From Billgrantia antri (lineage in GTDB: Bacteria; Pseudomonadota; Gammaproteobacteria; Pseudomonadales; Halomonadaceae), in assembly GCF_019430905.1 (NCBI RefSeq), contig NZ_JAHYCA010000001.1, positions 357,095 through 421,094 of the forward strand: a stretch of 64,000 nucleotides of DNA, in the 5' to 3' direction. Of the stretch, positions 46,806 to 55,081 are shown one piece after another. Both the position numbers and the translations under genes were made by a program. The notes below the pieces were generated by a model that saw only the letters and a list, made by a program, of their open reading frames with translations, made no database searches and was not told where the DNA came from. Position 1 is the first letter of the stretch; every line of letters begins with the position of its first letter.

Positions 46806-47944
46806 GCGCCACCGCCCCCGGATGCCAACCCGCCCTGGCGAGCGATCAGCGTCCCCGACCCTGCCTTTGCGGCCTGGGCCCGTTCGACGGCCTCCTGAAT
46901 CACGTGGTGATGCGGTGACCTGCTGCAGGCAGGGTCGGCGTTGGCGGCGTCGCCGGTGAGCAGCAGCGCCTGGCAGCGGCAGCCGCCGAAGTCGTGCTCG
47001 CGCTCGTCACAGCTGCGGCAGGGCTCCTTCATCCACTCGGCGCCCCGGTACTTGCGGAAGGTGGGCGACTCCCGCCACAGCCATTCGAGGCTGTGCTCGC
47101 GCACGGTGGGGAAATCCAGCGTCTCGAGGGTGCGCGCCTGGGAGCAAGGCAGCGCCGCGCCATCCGGCGCAATGGTCAGGTGGATCGAGCCCCAGCCGTT
47201 CATGCACGCCTTGGGGCGGCCTTCGTAGTAGTCGGGAATGACGAAGAAGATGGTCATCGTGTCCCCCAGCCGCCGGCGCGCCTTGGCGACCTCGGCTTCG
47301 GCCCAGGCCAGTTCCTCGCGGGTGGGCAGCAATTCGTCACGGTTGAGCAGGGCCCAGTTGTAGTACTGGACATTGGCCAGCTCCAGGTATTCCATGCCCA
47401 ACGAGCTGGCCAGCTCGATGATCTCGGGAATCTGCGCGATGTTGTGGCGGGTGATCGGTACGTTGAGCACCATGGGAAAGCCGTGGGCCTTGATCTCGCG
47501 CGCCATGGCCAGCTTGCGATCGAAGCTGTCCACCCCGGCGAGCCAGTTCGCCGTCTGCCGGTCGCTGGACTGAAAGCCCAATTGGATATGCTTGAGCCCC
47601 GCCTCCTTGAGCGCCGCCAGGCGGCGTGAGGTCAGGCCGATCCCCGAGGTAATCAGGTTGGTGTAGTAGCCCAGTTCGTTGGCCTCGGCCACCAACGTCT
47701 CGAGGTCCTTGCGCAGCGTGGGCTCGCCGCCCGAGAAGCCGATCTGCATCGCCCCCAGGTCACGGGCCTCACGCATCACCCGCTTCCACTCGGCGGTGCT
47801 CAGCTCCTCCTCGCCGTAGCGCTCGAAATCCACCGGATTGCTGCAGAAAACGCACTTGAGCGGGCATCGATAGGTGAGTTCCAGCAAGACCCAGATGGGC
47901 TTGCCCTCACCGTCGAGGCTCGGCACGGATCCAACCCTTGGCAT
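46802..47944 (-). CDS. pqqE2: second PqqE: radical SAM peptide cyclase
   Basis: A 380-aa radical SAM/SPASM protein, paralogous to PqqE at 60736-61890. The SAM cluster is C27-PLK-C31-VF-C34. The auxiliary-cluster cysteines are all kept: KACMNGWG, ALPCSQA, CRSCDEREHDFGGCRC and DPACSRSPHHH. PqqE joins Glu and Tyr of PqqA, so this enzyme should act on the PqqA2 peptide. ATG 47944 has GGAGGTGG upstream and gives a normal N-terminus; it overlaps pqqD2 by 38 bp. The frame also stays open to 48019. Confidence 0.88.
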   Translation of the reverse strand: MPRVGSVPSLDGEGKPIWVLLELTYRCPLKCVFCSNPVDFERYGEEELSTAEWKRVMREARDLGAMQIGFSGGEPTLRKDLETLVAEANELGYYTNLITSGIGLTSRRLAALKEAGLKHIQLGFQSSDRQTANWLAGVDSFDRKLAMAREIKAHGFPMVLNVPITRHNIAQIPEIIELASSLGMEYLELANVQYYNWALLNRDELLPTREELAWAEAEVAKARRRLGDTMTIFFVIPDYYEGRPKACMNGWGSIHLTIAPDGAALPCSQARTLETLDFPTVREHSLEWLWRESPTFRKYRGAEWMKEPCRSCDEREHDFGGCRCQALLLTGDAANADPACSRSPHHHVIQEAVERAQAAKAGSGTLIARQGGLASGGGGA

Positions 47945-48206
47945 GGGCCACCTCCAGAAACTTGACGACGCCCTCGGCAACGGCATCGCGCTTGGCGTCA
48001 TAGCATGTGGCGAGCGCATCGATCATCGCCGTCACGGTGGTATCGCCGTCGCAATGCGCGAGGATACTGCCACCGGTCTCGTTCAGCTTGACGATGCCTT
48101 CGGGATACAGCAGGACGTGAGCATCCTGGGACGCTTCCCAGCGAAAGAGGAACGTCGGGTGGATCGAATAGCAGGCCGCCATGTCGATGTTCGTTTGGTC
48201 AGTCAT
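47907..48206 (-). CDS. pqqD2: second PqqD: peptide chaperone
   Basis: A 99-aa PqqD-type RiPP recognition element. It aligns with PqqD of the main cluster (FRWEASQDAHVLLYPEGIVKLNETGGSILAHCDGDTTV against [38 protein letters not shown]). PqqD binds PqqA and presents it to PqqE. The start at 48206 follows an uninterrupted 11-G run and AGACG, so the ribosome site is formed by the G-tract itself. It overlaps pqqE2. Confidence 0.87.
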   Translation of the reverse strand: MTDQTNIDMAACYSIHPTFLFRWEASQDAHVLLYPEGIVKLNETGGSILAHCDGDTTVTAMIDALATCYDAKRDAVAEGVVKFLEVAHAKGWIRAEPRR

Positions 48207-48211
48207 CGTCT

Positions 48212-48222
48212 CCCCCCCCCCC
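48212..48222 (-). repeat. 11-bp G-tract in the pqqD2 ribosome binding site
   Basis: Eleven C on the plus strand (G on the minus strand) end 6 bases before the pqqD2 start. Mononucleotide runs of this length are prone to slippage, and here a change of length alters the ribosome-site spacing. A shorter eight-G run lies at the same place before pqqB (63917-63924). Confidence 0.6.
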
Positions 48223-48252
48223 GCCCTTTGCTTTGTTTGATCTTGCGGCGTG

Positions 48253-48275
48253 CCCGCTTCGTCTCGGAAAGCGGG
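48253..48275 (-). other. hairpin between pqqA2 and pqqD2
   Basis: CCCGCTT (48253-48259) pairs with AAGCGGG (48269-48275) around a nine-base loop, in the spacer after pqqA2. It has the same position as the hairpin after pqqA in the main cluster (63932-63955). It probably gives an excess of the short peptide message. Confidence 0.5.
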
Positions 48276-48306
48276 AGTGGCGCCTGCCATTCCCGCCCGG
48301 TCTCGA

Positions 48307-48381
48307 TCAGCGAACGTAGACGTAGGCCGTCACTTCAAAGCCCAGACGCAAGTCGCAGAATGCCGGATCAACCCATTGCAT
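48307..48381 (-). CDS. pqqA2: second PqqA: 24-aa precursor peptide
   Basis: A 24-residue peptide gene starting at ATG 48381 with a strong GGGAGGTG before it. The peptide begins MQWVDPAFCDLRL and contains GFEVTAY, so the Glu16 and Tyr20 that PqqE cross-links in PqqA are kept in the right spacing. It ends VYVR. Differences from ordinary PqqA include a Cys at position 9 and the sequence after Tyr20. It opens an operon with pqqD2 and pqqE2. The Glu-x-x-x-Tyr arrangement and context make the call firm. Confidence 0.88.
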   Translation of the reverse strand: MQWVDPAFCDLRLGFEVTAYVYVR

Positions 48382-48462
48382 GGCGCACCTCCCGTGATGC
48401 GGTTCATTGACTGCAACGACAGTGTTGCCTTACCGAGGCTAGGCGGGTCGCCAGGCTGTCGA

Positions 48463-48501
48463 AATGGCACTTTGGCCGCGACCGGATACTCCTTTCGTAC
48501 T
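48463..48501 (-). promoter_or_regulatory. pedF-type control element before pqqA2
   Basis: AATGGCACTTTGGCCGCGA (48463-48481) equals the element before pedF (40177-40196) except for one missing base. A weak match to the second element follows (CCTTTCGTACT, 48491-48501), as at pedF. It lies 80-120 bp before pqqA2. AAAGTGCC also occurs at 48575-48582. The rest of 48382-48636 shows no gene. Confidence 0.55.
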
Positions 48502-48636
48502 GATTTTCCAGAATTTTTTTGAAAATCACGGCACTTCGAGACAAGATTGACGATGCTCAAGATTGTCTGTCCCGGGCACTTTCATCCCAGTGATTTTGCA
48601 CGGGGAATGGCGCACCTTTCGGGGCCGATACCGACG

Positions 48637-49305
48637 TCAGATGGCTTCGGCCAGCCGTGACAATGTCTGCACTACCGCGGCCCGATCGTCGGCATGTTCG
48701 AGCCTCTCGTCCCAGCGCAACTGCGCCGGGCAGCCATCTAGATACCAGACCCTGTTGGCCAGGCGCGCCGCATCCTGAGCATCATGCGTCACGCAGATCA
48801 TCGCCATCTGCGGTCGCTGCTCCAGCAGCGCCGCGAGACAATCGCGCAGCGACTGGGCGCGGCGCGTGTCGAGCGACGCGAAGGGTTCGTCGAGCAGTAG
48901 CAGGTCGGGTTCGACGGCCAGACAACGTGCCAGCGCCGCCCGGCGCGCCATGCCCAGCGAGAGTTGATCCGGCAGGTAGTCGCCGTGACCGGCCAGGTCG
49001 ACCCGGTCCAGCAGCGAGTCGACGTCATCCGGCGCGGCACCGACCAGCATCAGGTTCTGGCGCAGCGTGCGCCACGGCAGCAGCCGGTGCTCCTGGAACA
49101 GGTAACCGACCCGCAGCGTCGCGTCGCGCCTCACGCCGTTTCCTGAGGATGGCACGCCCAAGCCGGCGATCAGATTGAGCAGCGTGGTCTTGCCGCTGCC
49201 CGAGGGGCCCAGCAGGCAGATGCGCTCGCCTGCGGTGACTCGTAGGGAGAGGCGGCCTAGGATCGCCCGTGGCGTGCCGTGATAGGCGACGTCCAGCTCA
49301 AGCAT
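48637..49305 (-). CDS. ABC ATPase of a nitrate/taurine-type importer
   Basis: A 222-aa ATPase of the SsuB/TauB/NrtD type. Walker A is GPSGSGKTT, Walker B LLLLDEP, and the H-loop is CVTHDAQDA. The signature is changed to LSLGMARRAALARCL, where LSGGQ is usual. It overlaps the permease gene by 8 bp and is last in a binding-protein, permease, ATPase operon. The substrate is unknown; the location inside the quinoprotein island hints at a role there. Confidence 0.82.
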   Translation of the reverse strand: MLELDVAYHGTPRAILGRLSLRVTAGERICLLGPSGSGKTTLLNLIAGLGVPSSGNGVRRDATLRVGYLFQEHRLLPWRTLRQNLMLVGAAPDDVDSLLDRVDLAGHGDYLPDQLSLGMARRAALARCLAVEPDLLLLDEPFASLDTRRAQSLRDCLAALLEQRPQMAMICVTHDAQDAARLANRVWYLDGCPAQLRWDERLEHADDRAAVVQTLSRLAEAI

Positions 49306-50062
49306 GGTGCGGCTCCCCGACTCTGCGCCAGCGCGAGGAGCGACGCTCCAGTGGGCGCAGTACCACCTGTTCGACCAGTTGCACTACGGCAATGAACGCC
49401 AGACTGTAGGCCAGGATGGTGGCCACATCGAAGACCTGGAAGGCCATGTGCAACTGGAACCCGACCCCGTCGGAGCGGCCGAGCAACTCCACCACCAGCA
49501 CGATCTTCCACACCAGCGCCAGGCCGCTGCGGGCCGCCGCCATCAGGTAGGGGGCCAGTTGCGGCAGCCACACGTGTACCAGGCGCCTGCCACGGCCGAA
49601 ACGGTAGATATCCGCCATCTGCTCGAGGCGCACGTCGAGGCTGCGCGCCCCCTCGCGTACCATGACCGCCACGTTGGGCACCTTGTTGATCACCACCGCC
49701 AGCACTGCCGCGGCCTCGATCAGGCCGAACCATACGTAGAGCAGGATGATGGTGACCAGGGCCGGCAAGTTGAGCAGCGCCACGAGCAGCGGGTCGAGCA
49801 GGTCGTCGGCGAGCCGGCTGCGTCCCATCCAGACCCCGAGCAGCGTGCCCAGGGCCATCGCCAGGAAGAAGCTGATGACCACTCGCCGCAACGTCACGCC
49901 CAGGTGATGCCAGAGCTCACCTGTTCGCTGCGCCTGCCACAGGGTATCGAACACGGCTCCGGGTGTGGGCAGCAGAGCGCTGTCCAGCAGCCCGGCGACC
50001 AGCCACCAGGCGAGCAGCAGCGTCGGCAGACCGACCCAGCCGGCCAGCGCGCGGACGCTCAC
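49298..50062 (-). CDS. ABC permease of a nitrate/taurine-type importer
   Basis: A 254-aa permease with about six helices of the SsuC/TauC type. I choose the GTG at 50062, which overlaps the stop of the binding-protein gene (GTGA) and follows GGAGACGCC; the frame is open to 50269 but that part has no family likeness. The C-terminal half has LVWKIVLVVELLGRSDGVGFQLHMAFQVFD, typical of this family. Confidence 0.8.
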   Translation of the reverse strand: MSVRALAGWVGLPTLLLAWWLVAGLLDSALLPTPGAVFDTLWQAQRTGELWHHLGVTLRRVVISFFLAMALGTLLGVWMGRSRLADDLLDPLLVALLNLPALVTIILLYVWFGLIEAAAVLAVVINKVPNVAVMVREGARSLDVRLEQMADIYRFGRGRRLVHVWLPQLAPYLMAAARSGLALVWKIVLVVELLGRSDGVGFQLHMAFQVFDVATILAYSLAFIAVVQLVEQVVLRPLERRSSRWRRVGEPHHA

Positions 50063-51084
50063 GGCGTCTCCGTTCGCGCAGCATGACGGTAGAAGAGTCG
50101 GGACGGCAGCAGCCGCTGCGCGTCGGCCCCGGCCAGTTGCAGCAGCGCCTGGAGATCGGCGATACGCCGCTCGTCGAGCGGTGCGGGCACGCCGTCGAGA
50201 AAGCCGCGGCGAAACGCCTCGAATTCGGCATCGCTCTCTACGCGCATCAGCGGACGCAGCTCGTCCCAATGGGACTCGCTCTCCGCCAGCGAGCGCTTGG
50301 TCTCGGTCAGGGCTGCGGCGAAGCGGTCCAGCAGCGCCCGGTTAGCGCGAACCCAGCTTTCCTGGAACACATAGCCCAGCACCGGCAGGTCGCGCTCGAG
50401 CGCCAGGGCATCGAGCAGGCCCGCCATCGGCATCAGCCGGCGAGCCTCGCCTGAGGCCTCGAGCCGCGCGGCGAAGTGCCAGTAGGTCACCAGCGCATCG
50501 ATGCGCCCTCGACGCAGCGCTTCGCTGAGCAGCGGCGGCGCCGCGTACTGCACTTCGGCCTCCCGCTCCAGCTCGAGGCCGCGCTCGGCCGCCACCCGGC
50601 GCAGCAGGATCCAGCCCTTGCTGTCGGGCCCGCCGGCCACGCCGATGCGCTTTCCACGCAGCCCCTCCAGCGAGTCGATGGCCGAATCCGGCGCCACCAG
50701 AATGGCCCCGATCTGCGAGGAGAACGGCAGGAAGAGATATGGCTCGCCCTGCTCGAAACGCGCCTGGACCCAGAGCAGGTCGGCAACGGCTCCCGCCACC
50801 TCGCCACTGGCAAGCGCAATGCGCGAAGCCGGCAGATGCGGCACCAGGCGCACCTCGAGCTCGAAGCCGGCCTGCCGGTCCAGGCCCTGACGCTGCATGT
50901 GCTCGAGCTCCCAGTGGGCGGTGCCCGACTGCAGCACGCTGAGCCGCAGCGTCGGCAGTGGCTCGGCGTTCACGGGCGGGCTGCCGAGCAGCCACGGGCC
51001 GAGACCGAGCCCGATCGCGAGCACGATTCGACAGAGGGCATGGCGCAGCGCGTGCGGCCACAAGGCGTGAGTACGTATCGTCAT
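50059..51084 (-). CDS. SsuA/NrtA-like ABC binding protein
   Basis: A 341-aa exported binding protein with a signal peptide (about 1-40, ending VNAEP). The core motifs fit the NMT1/SsuA-like fold: LASGEVAGAVADLLWV, DSLEGLRGKRIGVAGGPDSKGWILLR and LLSEALRRGRIDALVTYWHF. The start at 51084 gives MTIRTHALW; the frame runs to 51159. It is divergent from the CxxxCW gene with a shared palindrome between them, suggesting PQQ-linked control. The ligand is unknown. Confidence 0.8.
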   Translation of the reverse strand: MTIRTHALWPHALRHALCRIVLAIGLGLGPWLLGSPPVNAEPLPTLRLSVLQSGTAHWELEHMQRQGLDRQAGFELEVRLVPHLPASRIALASGEVAGAVADLLWVQARFEQGEPYLFLPFSSQIGAILVAPDSAIDSLEGLRGKRIGVAGGPDSKGWILLRRVAAERGLELEREAEVQYAAPPLLSEALRRGRIDALVTYWHFAARLEASGEARRLMPMAGLLDALALERDLPVLGYVFQESWVRANRALLDRFAAALTETKRSLAESESHWDELRPLMRVESDAEFEAFRRGFLDGVPAPLDERRIADLQALLQLAGADAQRLLPSRLFYRHAARTETP

Positions 51085-51119
51085 GCCGCCACGATACGAA
51101 GGGCATGGCGACCCCAGAA

Positions 51120-51133
51120 TAGTACCTTGGTAC
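51120..51133. promoter_or_regulatory. palindromic CCWWGGTASTA site
   Basis: GTACC-TT-GGTAC (51122-51133) is an inverted repeat. Read on the minus strand, CCAAGGTACTA (51130-51120) matches the island motif. It lies midway between the divergent ABC binding protein and CxxxCW genes and may control both. Confidence 0.5.
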
Positions 51134-51221
51134 CTGCCACGTTGAGACAATGGTGGCATTCCCTGGCGCGCAATACCTGTCGTTCAATGAGAGCAACATA
51201 ACAATACGTCGAGGTGCATCC

Positions 51222-51818
51222 ATGGCATTCAGGATCCTCCTCGCGCTGACGATGCTGGCCGGCGCCTTCGCCGTCTGCAGCACGAGCCTGGCGGACGACG
51301 ACCAGAACGACGTTGGCGAGCCTCTGTTCAATGCCGATGGCTATCGCGTCGACCGCTACCGGAGCCCCACTCCGTCGCATCTCGAAGGCGCCGAGATACT
51401 CGATACCGCGTCCCTGGCCCAGGCCCTGGCGAGCCCAGCCCCACCACTGCTGATCGATGTCTACAACCTGCCCTGGCGGGGAGATCGCTTCGTCGCCAGC
51501 CAGCCCCACGCCTCGCTGCCGGGCGCCATCTGGCTACCCAACACCGGCCTCGGCGAATTGTCGCCGGCATGGCAGCAATATTTCCTGCACCATCTGACCC
51601 GGCTCACCCGCGACGACGGGCAGCGTATGCTGGTGTTCCTCTGTCGCAGCGATTGCTGGCTGTCGTGGAACGCTGCACGCCGCGCGCTGGCACATGGCTT
51701 CGACCATGTCGGCTGGTATCCGCACGGCGTGGACGGCTGGGAAGCCGCGGGGCAGCCGCTGGAGGCGGCCGAGCCCGCGGCGCCGGTATCCGCCCTTGCC
51801 GGGCATGACGGACCGTGA
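51222..51818 (+). CDS. PQQ-associated CxxxCW-motif protein
   Basis: A 198-aa exported protein with a signal peptide (about 1-24) and a rhodanese-like body. C141-R-S-D-C145-W146 followed by LSWNAARRA is the motif of the PQQ-catabolism-associated CXXCW family. The start at 51222 has GAGGTG 5 nt upstream. It is thought to act in the periplasm with the quinoprotein system; the reaction is unknown. It is followed after 52 bp by the regulator gene in the same direction. Confidence 0.85.
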   Translation: MAFRILLALTMLAGAFAVCSTSLADDDQNDVGEPLFNADGYRVDRYRSPTPSHLEGAEILDTASLAQALASPAPPLLIDVYNLPWRGDRFVASQPHASLPGAIWLPNTGLGELSPAWQQYFLHHLTRLTRDDGQRMLVFLCRSDCWLSWNAARRALAHGFDHVGWYPHGVDGWEAAGQPLEAAEPAAPVSALAGHDGP

Positions 51819-51870
51819 CGCGCCCCTGGCGCCTGTTTACCATGACAACGACAACTCTCGGGGCCTGCCC

Positions 51871-52551
51871 ATGTACAAGCTGCTGATCGCCGACGATCAT
51901 CCTCTCTTTCGCGAAGCCATCTGCCGCGTGATCCGCGACGGCTTCGAGGACGCCGAGGTACTCGAAACCGAGGACCTCGAATCGACGCTGGTGCTGGCAC
52001 AAGAGCAGGAGGACATCGACCTGATCCTGCTCGACCTCAACATGCCGGGCGTGCACGGCCTCTCCGGGCTGATCCAGCTGCGCAACGAGGCTCCGACCAT
52101 TCCGGTGGTGATCATCTCGGCGGAACAGGAGAAGCAGGTGATCCTGCAGGCGGTCACCTACGGCGCGGTCGGCTTCATCACCAAGTCGTCGCCGCGCGAG
52201 CAGATGACCCAGGCCATCGCCCAGATCCTGGAGGGCAACATCTACCTGCCCTCGGACATCATCCGCGCCAGCGGCGGCTCATCGCGTCCCGCCCGCGGCG
52301 AACCGACGGTGACCTCACGCCAGCTGGAAACGCTGACGCGCAAGCAGCTGCAGGTGCTCGAGCACATGACCCGAGGCGAGTCCAACAAGATGATCGCCTA
52401 CCACCTGGAGATCGCCGAGACCACCGTCAAGGCACATGTTTCGGCGATCCTGCGCAAGCTCGGCGTGCACAACCGGGTCCAGGCCATTCTCTCGGCCAGC
52501 GACATCGACTTCAGTGTCTATCACAAGCGTGCTCCGCGACTAGACGACTGA
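51871..52551 (+). CDS. erbR: LuxR/NarL-type response regulator ErbR (AgmR)
   Basis: A 226-aa response regulator. The receiver domain (about 3-120) has D55 in [10 protein letters not shown]. The LuxR-type helix-turn-helix (about 155-210, [40 protein letters not shown]) follows. It matches ErbR/AgmR/ExaE regulators that switch on PQQ-dependent ethanol oxidation in pseudomonads. The start at 51871 lacks a strong ribosome site. Its 3' end overlaps the convergent kinase gene by 41 bp. Confidence 0.87.
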   Translation: MYKLLIADDHPLFREAICRVIRDGFEDAEVLETEDLESTLVLAQEQEDIDLILLDLNMPGVHGLSGLIQLRNEAPTIPVVIISAEQEKQVILQAVTYGAVGFITKSSPREQMTQAIAQILEGNIYLPSDIIRASGGSSRPARGEPTVTSRQLETLTRKQLQVLEHMTRGESNKMIAYHLEIAETTVKAHVSAILRKLGVHNRVQAILSASDIDFSVYHKRAPRLDD

Positions 52552-55081
52552 GCGCCACGCGCAGCTTGAGCGGCTTGACCGGCTTGTGCAGCAGGGCATA
52601 GCCGAGTTCACGCATGCGCTGCTTGAGTTCGTGGCTGTGGTTGGCGGTAATCGCCATGACCGGCAGCGGCTCGCGGCGCCGGGCATTGATGCGCTCGGCC
52701 AGCGCCAGGCCGGTGTCGCCGTCGTCGAGGTGGTAGTCGACGATCAGCACGTCGGCCGGCGTCTCGCCCGGCACCACCTGAGCCGCCAGGGCGGCCTCGC
52801 TGTCGGCCACGCACACCTCGCAACCCCAGCGCGACAGCAGCACGCGCATCGCCTCGCAGATGTCGGCGTCGTTATCGACCACCCAGATGCGCTTGCCCTC
52901 CAGCACCGCCTCGTCGGCGACCGTCGTCGCCAATTCGGTCGGCCGGCGGCGTGGCGCCAGCTCCGCATAGGGCAGCAGCACGCTGAAGCACGAACCGCGA
53001 CCGGCGACCGACGCCACCCCCAGCGGATGTTCGAGCATGCGCGAGATCTTGTCGGCGATTGCCAGTCCCAGCCCCAGGCCGCGATCCTGTCGCCGCCCGG
53101 CAGCGTGGGAGCGACGGAATTCCTGAAAGATCGCTCCCAGTTCCTCCTTCTCGATGCCCAGGCCGGTATCGCCCACGACGATCTCGAGTCCCGTCGCGCG
53201 GCGTCGGCAGCCGAGCAGAATGCGCCCCTCACCGGTATAGCGAATGGCATTGGACAGAAAGTTGCGCAGCACCCGCGTGAGCAGCTGGATGTCGCTGCGC
53301 ACCACGGCGCGGCTCGGTACGTAGTGGAACGCGAGCCCCTCGCTGGCGGCCACCTGACGATATTCGCGGGCCAGCCCGTCGAGCAGCTCCGCCACCGCGA
53401 AGGCGTCCGGGTCGGGTGTTACCACCCCCGCGTCGAGCTTGGAGATGTCCACCAGGGTGCCGAGCAGGCTCTCGACGTCCTTGAGCGAACGCCCCGCCTG
53501 CTCGATCAGCTCGTGATGCTCGGGCGCCACGTCCTGCTCGCCCAGCGCGCCGATGAACAGCCGGGCGGCATTGAGCGGCTGCAGCAGATCATGGCTGACC
53601 GCAGCGAGGAACTTGGTCTTGGAGAGGTTGGCCGCTTCTGCCTCCGCCTTGGCCTCGCGCAGGCGCTGCTCGATCGCCGCGCGTTCTGCTATCTCCTCGC
53701 GTAGCTGGCCGTTGACCTGCGTCAGCTCGCCGGTGCGCTCGCGCACGCGCTGCTCCAGGTTCTGGTAGGCCTGATGCAGGGCCTCGGCGGTGCGTCGGCG
53801 CTCGGTGATGTCGCGAATCAGCACGAATAGCCCGATCACCTCGCCGTCGCCGTCGAAATGGGGAACATAGGCGCGCAGCAGCACCCGTCGCTCGCCGCTG
53901 CCGCTGACCTCAGGGAACTCGAAGGAGACGCTCTCGCCGGCCAGCGCGCGGGTCAGGTAAGGGCGCAGCTTGGCGCAGTGCTCGGCACTGTGCAGGGCGT
54001 CGAGCTCGCCGCCCAGCAACAGGTCGCGCGGCCAGCCGTACCACTCCTCGTAGACGCGATTGGTGAAGACGTAGCGCAGGTCGCGATCGAGGTAAGCGAT
54101 CATCGCCGGCAGCTCGTCGGTGATGGTGCGAATCCAGTGCTCCCGCTCGCGCAGCGTCTCGGCATGGCGAATGCGTTCGGTGACGTCGGTAAAGGTCAGC
54201 ACCTGACCGCCGCCGGGCATGGCATGCCCGCGCACCTCCACCACGCGACCGTCGCCGAGATGCCGTTCGCAGGCCTGCGTCACACCGCGAGCATCGCCGG
54301 CATCGATCAGTTCGCTGCGGTGACACAGCGCCTCCAGGTCGTGCGGCACCTCTAGCGCCAGCAGGCCGGTCAGTTCACGGAAGCGCTGGTTGCACATCTC
54401 GAGTAAGCCACTCTCGGCAACCACCGCTACGCCCTGCGACAGGCTATCCATGGTGGCCTGCAGCAGTCGGGTCTTCTGCGCCAGGGCATGCTCGCGCTGG
54501 GCGTGCTCGTGACGCTTGAGTTCGGTAATGTCGACGTAGAGGAACACCCGGCCGCCGCCACGGGTGGGCCGCTGGTGAACTTGCACCCAGCGATCGTTGT
54601 GCAGGCGGTAGATCGTGCGTCGGTCGCGATGGCCGAGCTGCTCGCTGATCACCAGTCCCGAGCTCAGCGCCAGACGGCGCAGGTCCTCGAGCTGCATGCC
54701 CTGGCGGATGCGGATCCCCGCCGGACGCCAGAACTCGGCGAAGCGGCTGTTGTAGCGCAGAATGCGCTGGTCGGCATCGAACAGCACGAAGGCGTCGGTG
54801 ATGCTCTCGATGGCATCGGCCAGGTACTGACCGGCGGCTTCCGCCCGCTCGCGCGCCTCGGCCAGCAGGCGGTTGCTGGCGCGCAGCTCGTGGGTGGTCT
54901 GGTTGAGCGCCTGGGTGCGCTCGCGTACCTGCTCGGCGAGCAGCACGGCATGCTCGAAGGCGGCGTAGGGCGCGCTGCGCGGCAGGTTGCTGGCTTCGAC
55001 GCGCTCGATCAGTGCCGCATTGATGCGCTTGAGCTTGGCGATCTCGCGTTCCAGCGCCTGCTCGCGCTCAGCGGGATCCAT
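52511..55081 (-). CDS. hybrid sensor kinase, NahK/ErcS'-like
   Basis: An 856-aa cytoplasmic hybrid kinase. An N-terminal coiled coil (about 5-90) is followed by three PAS-like domains (about 90-200, 210-320, 330-440), a coiled coil, a HisKA domain with [14 protein letters not shown], an ATPase domain ([12 protein letters not shown]) and a C-terminal receiver ([10 protein letters not shown]). There are no membrane helices. HDLLQP and this layout match P. aeruginosa NahK/ErcS', part of the ethanol-oxidation regulatory set. The start at 55081 overlaps the FIST gene by 14 bp with GGAG before it, a nosP-nahK-like pair. Confidence 0.82.
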   Translation of the reverse strand: MDPAEREQALEREIAKLKRINAALIERVEASNLPRSAPYAAFEHAVLLAEQVRERTQALNQTTHELRASNRLLAEARERAEAAGQYLADAIESITDAFVLFDADQRILRYNSRFAEFWRPAGIRIRQGMQLEDLRRLALSSGLVISEQLGHRDRRTIYRLHNDRWVQVHQRPTRGGGRVFLYVDITELKRHEHAQREHALAQKTRLLQATMDSLSQGVAVVAESGLLEMCNQRFRELTGLLALEVPHDLEALCHRSELIDAGDARGVTQACERHLGDGRVVEVRGHAMPGGGQVLTFTDVTERIRHAETLREREHWIRTITDELPAMIAYLDRDLRYVFTNRVYEEWYGWPRDLLLGGELDALHSAEHCAKLRPYLTRALAGESVSFEFPEVSGSGERRVLLRAYVPHFDGDGEVIGLFVLIRDITERRRTAEALHQAYQNLEQRVRERTGELTQVNGQLREEIAERAAIEQRLREAKAEAEAANLSKTKFLAAVSHDLLQPLNAARLFIGALGEQDVAPEHHELIEQAGRSLKDVESLLGTLVDISKLDAGVVTPDPDAFAVAELLDGLAREYRQVAASEGLAFHYVPSRAVVRSDIQLLTRVLRNFLSNAIRYTGEGRILLGCRRRATGLEIVVGDTGLGIEKEELGAIFQEFRRSHAAGRRQDRGLGLGLAIADKISRMLEHPLGVASVAGRGSCFSVLLPYAELAPRRRPTELATTVADEAVLEGKRIWVVDNDADICEAMRVLLSRWGCEVCVADSEAALAAQVVPGETPADVLIVDYHLDDGDTGLALAERINARRREPLPVMAITANHSHELKQRMRELGYALLHKPVKPLKLRVALSRLVAEHACDRH

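Noticed and set aside
47944..48019. Extended N-terminus of pqqE2 up to 48019
   Set aside because: The extra 25 residues have no likeness to PqqE and lie within pqqD2. The ATG at 47944 has a strong GGAGGTGG site.
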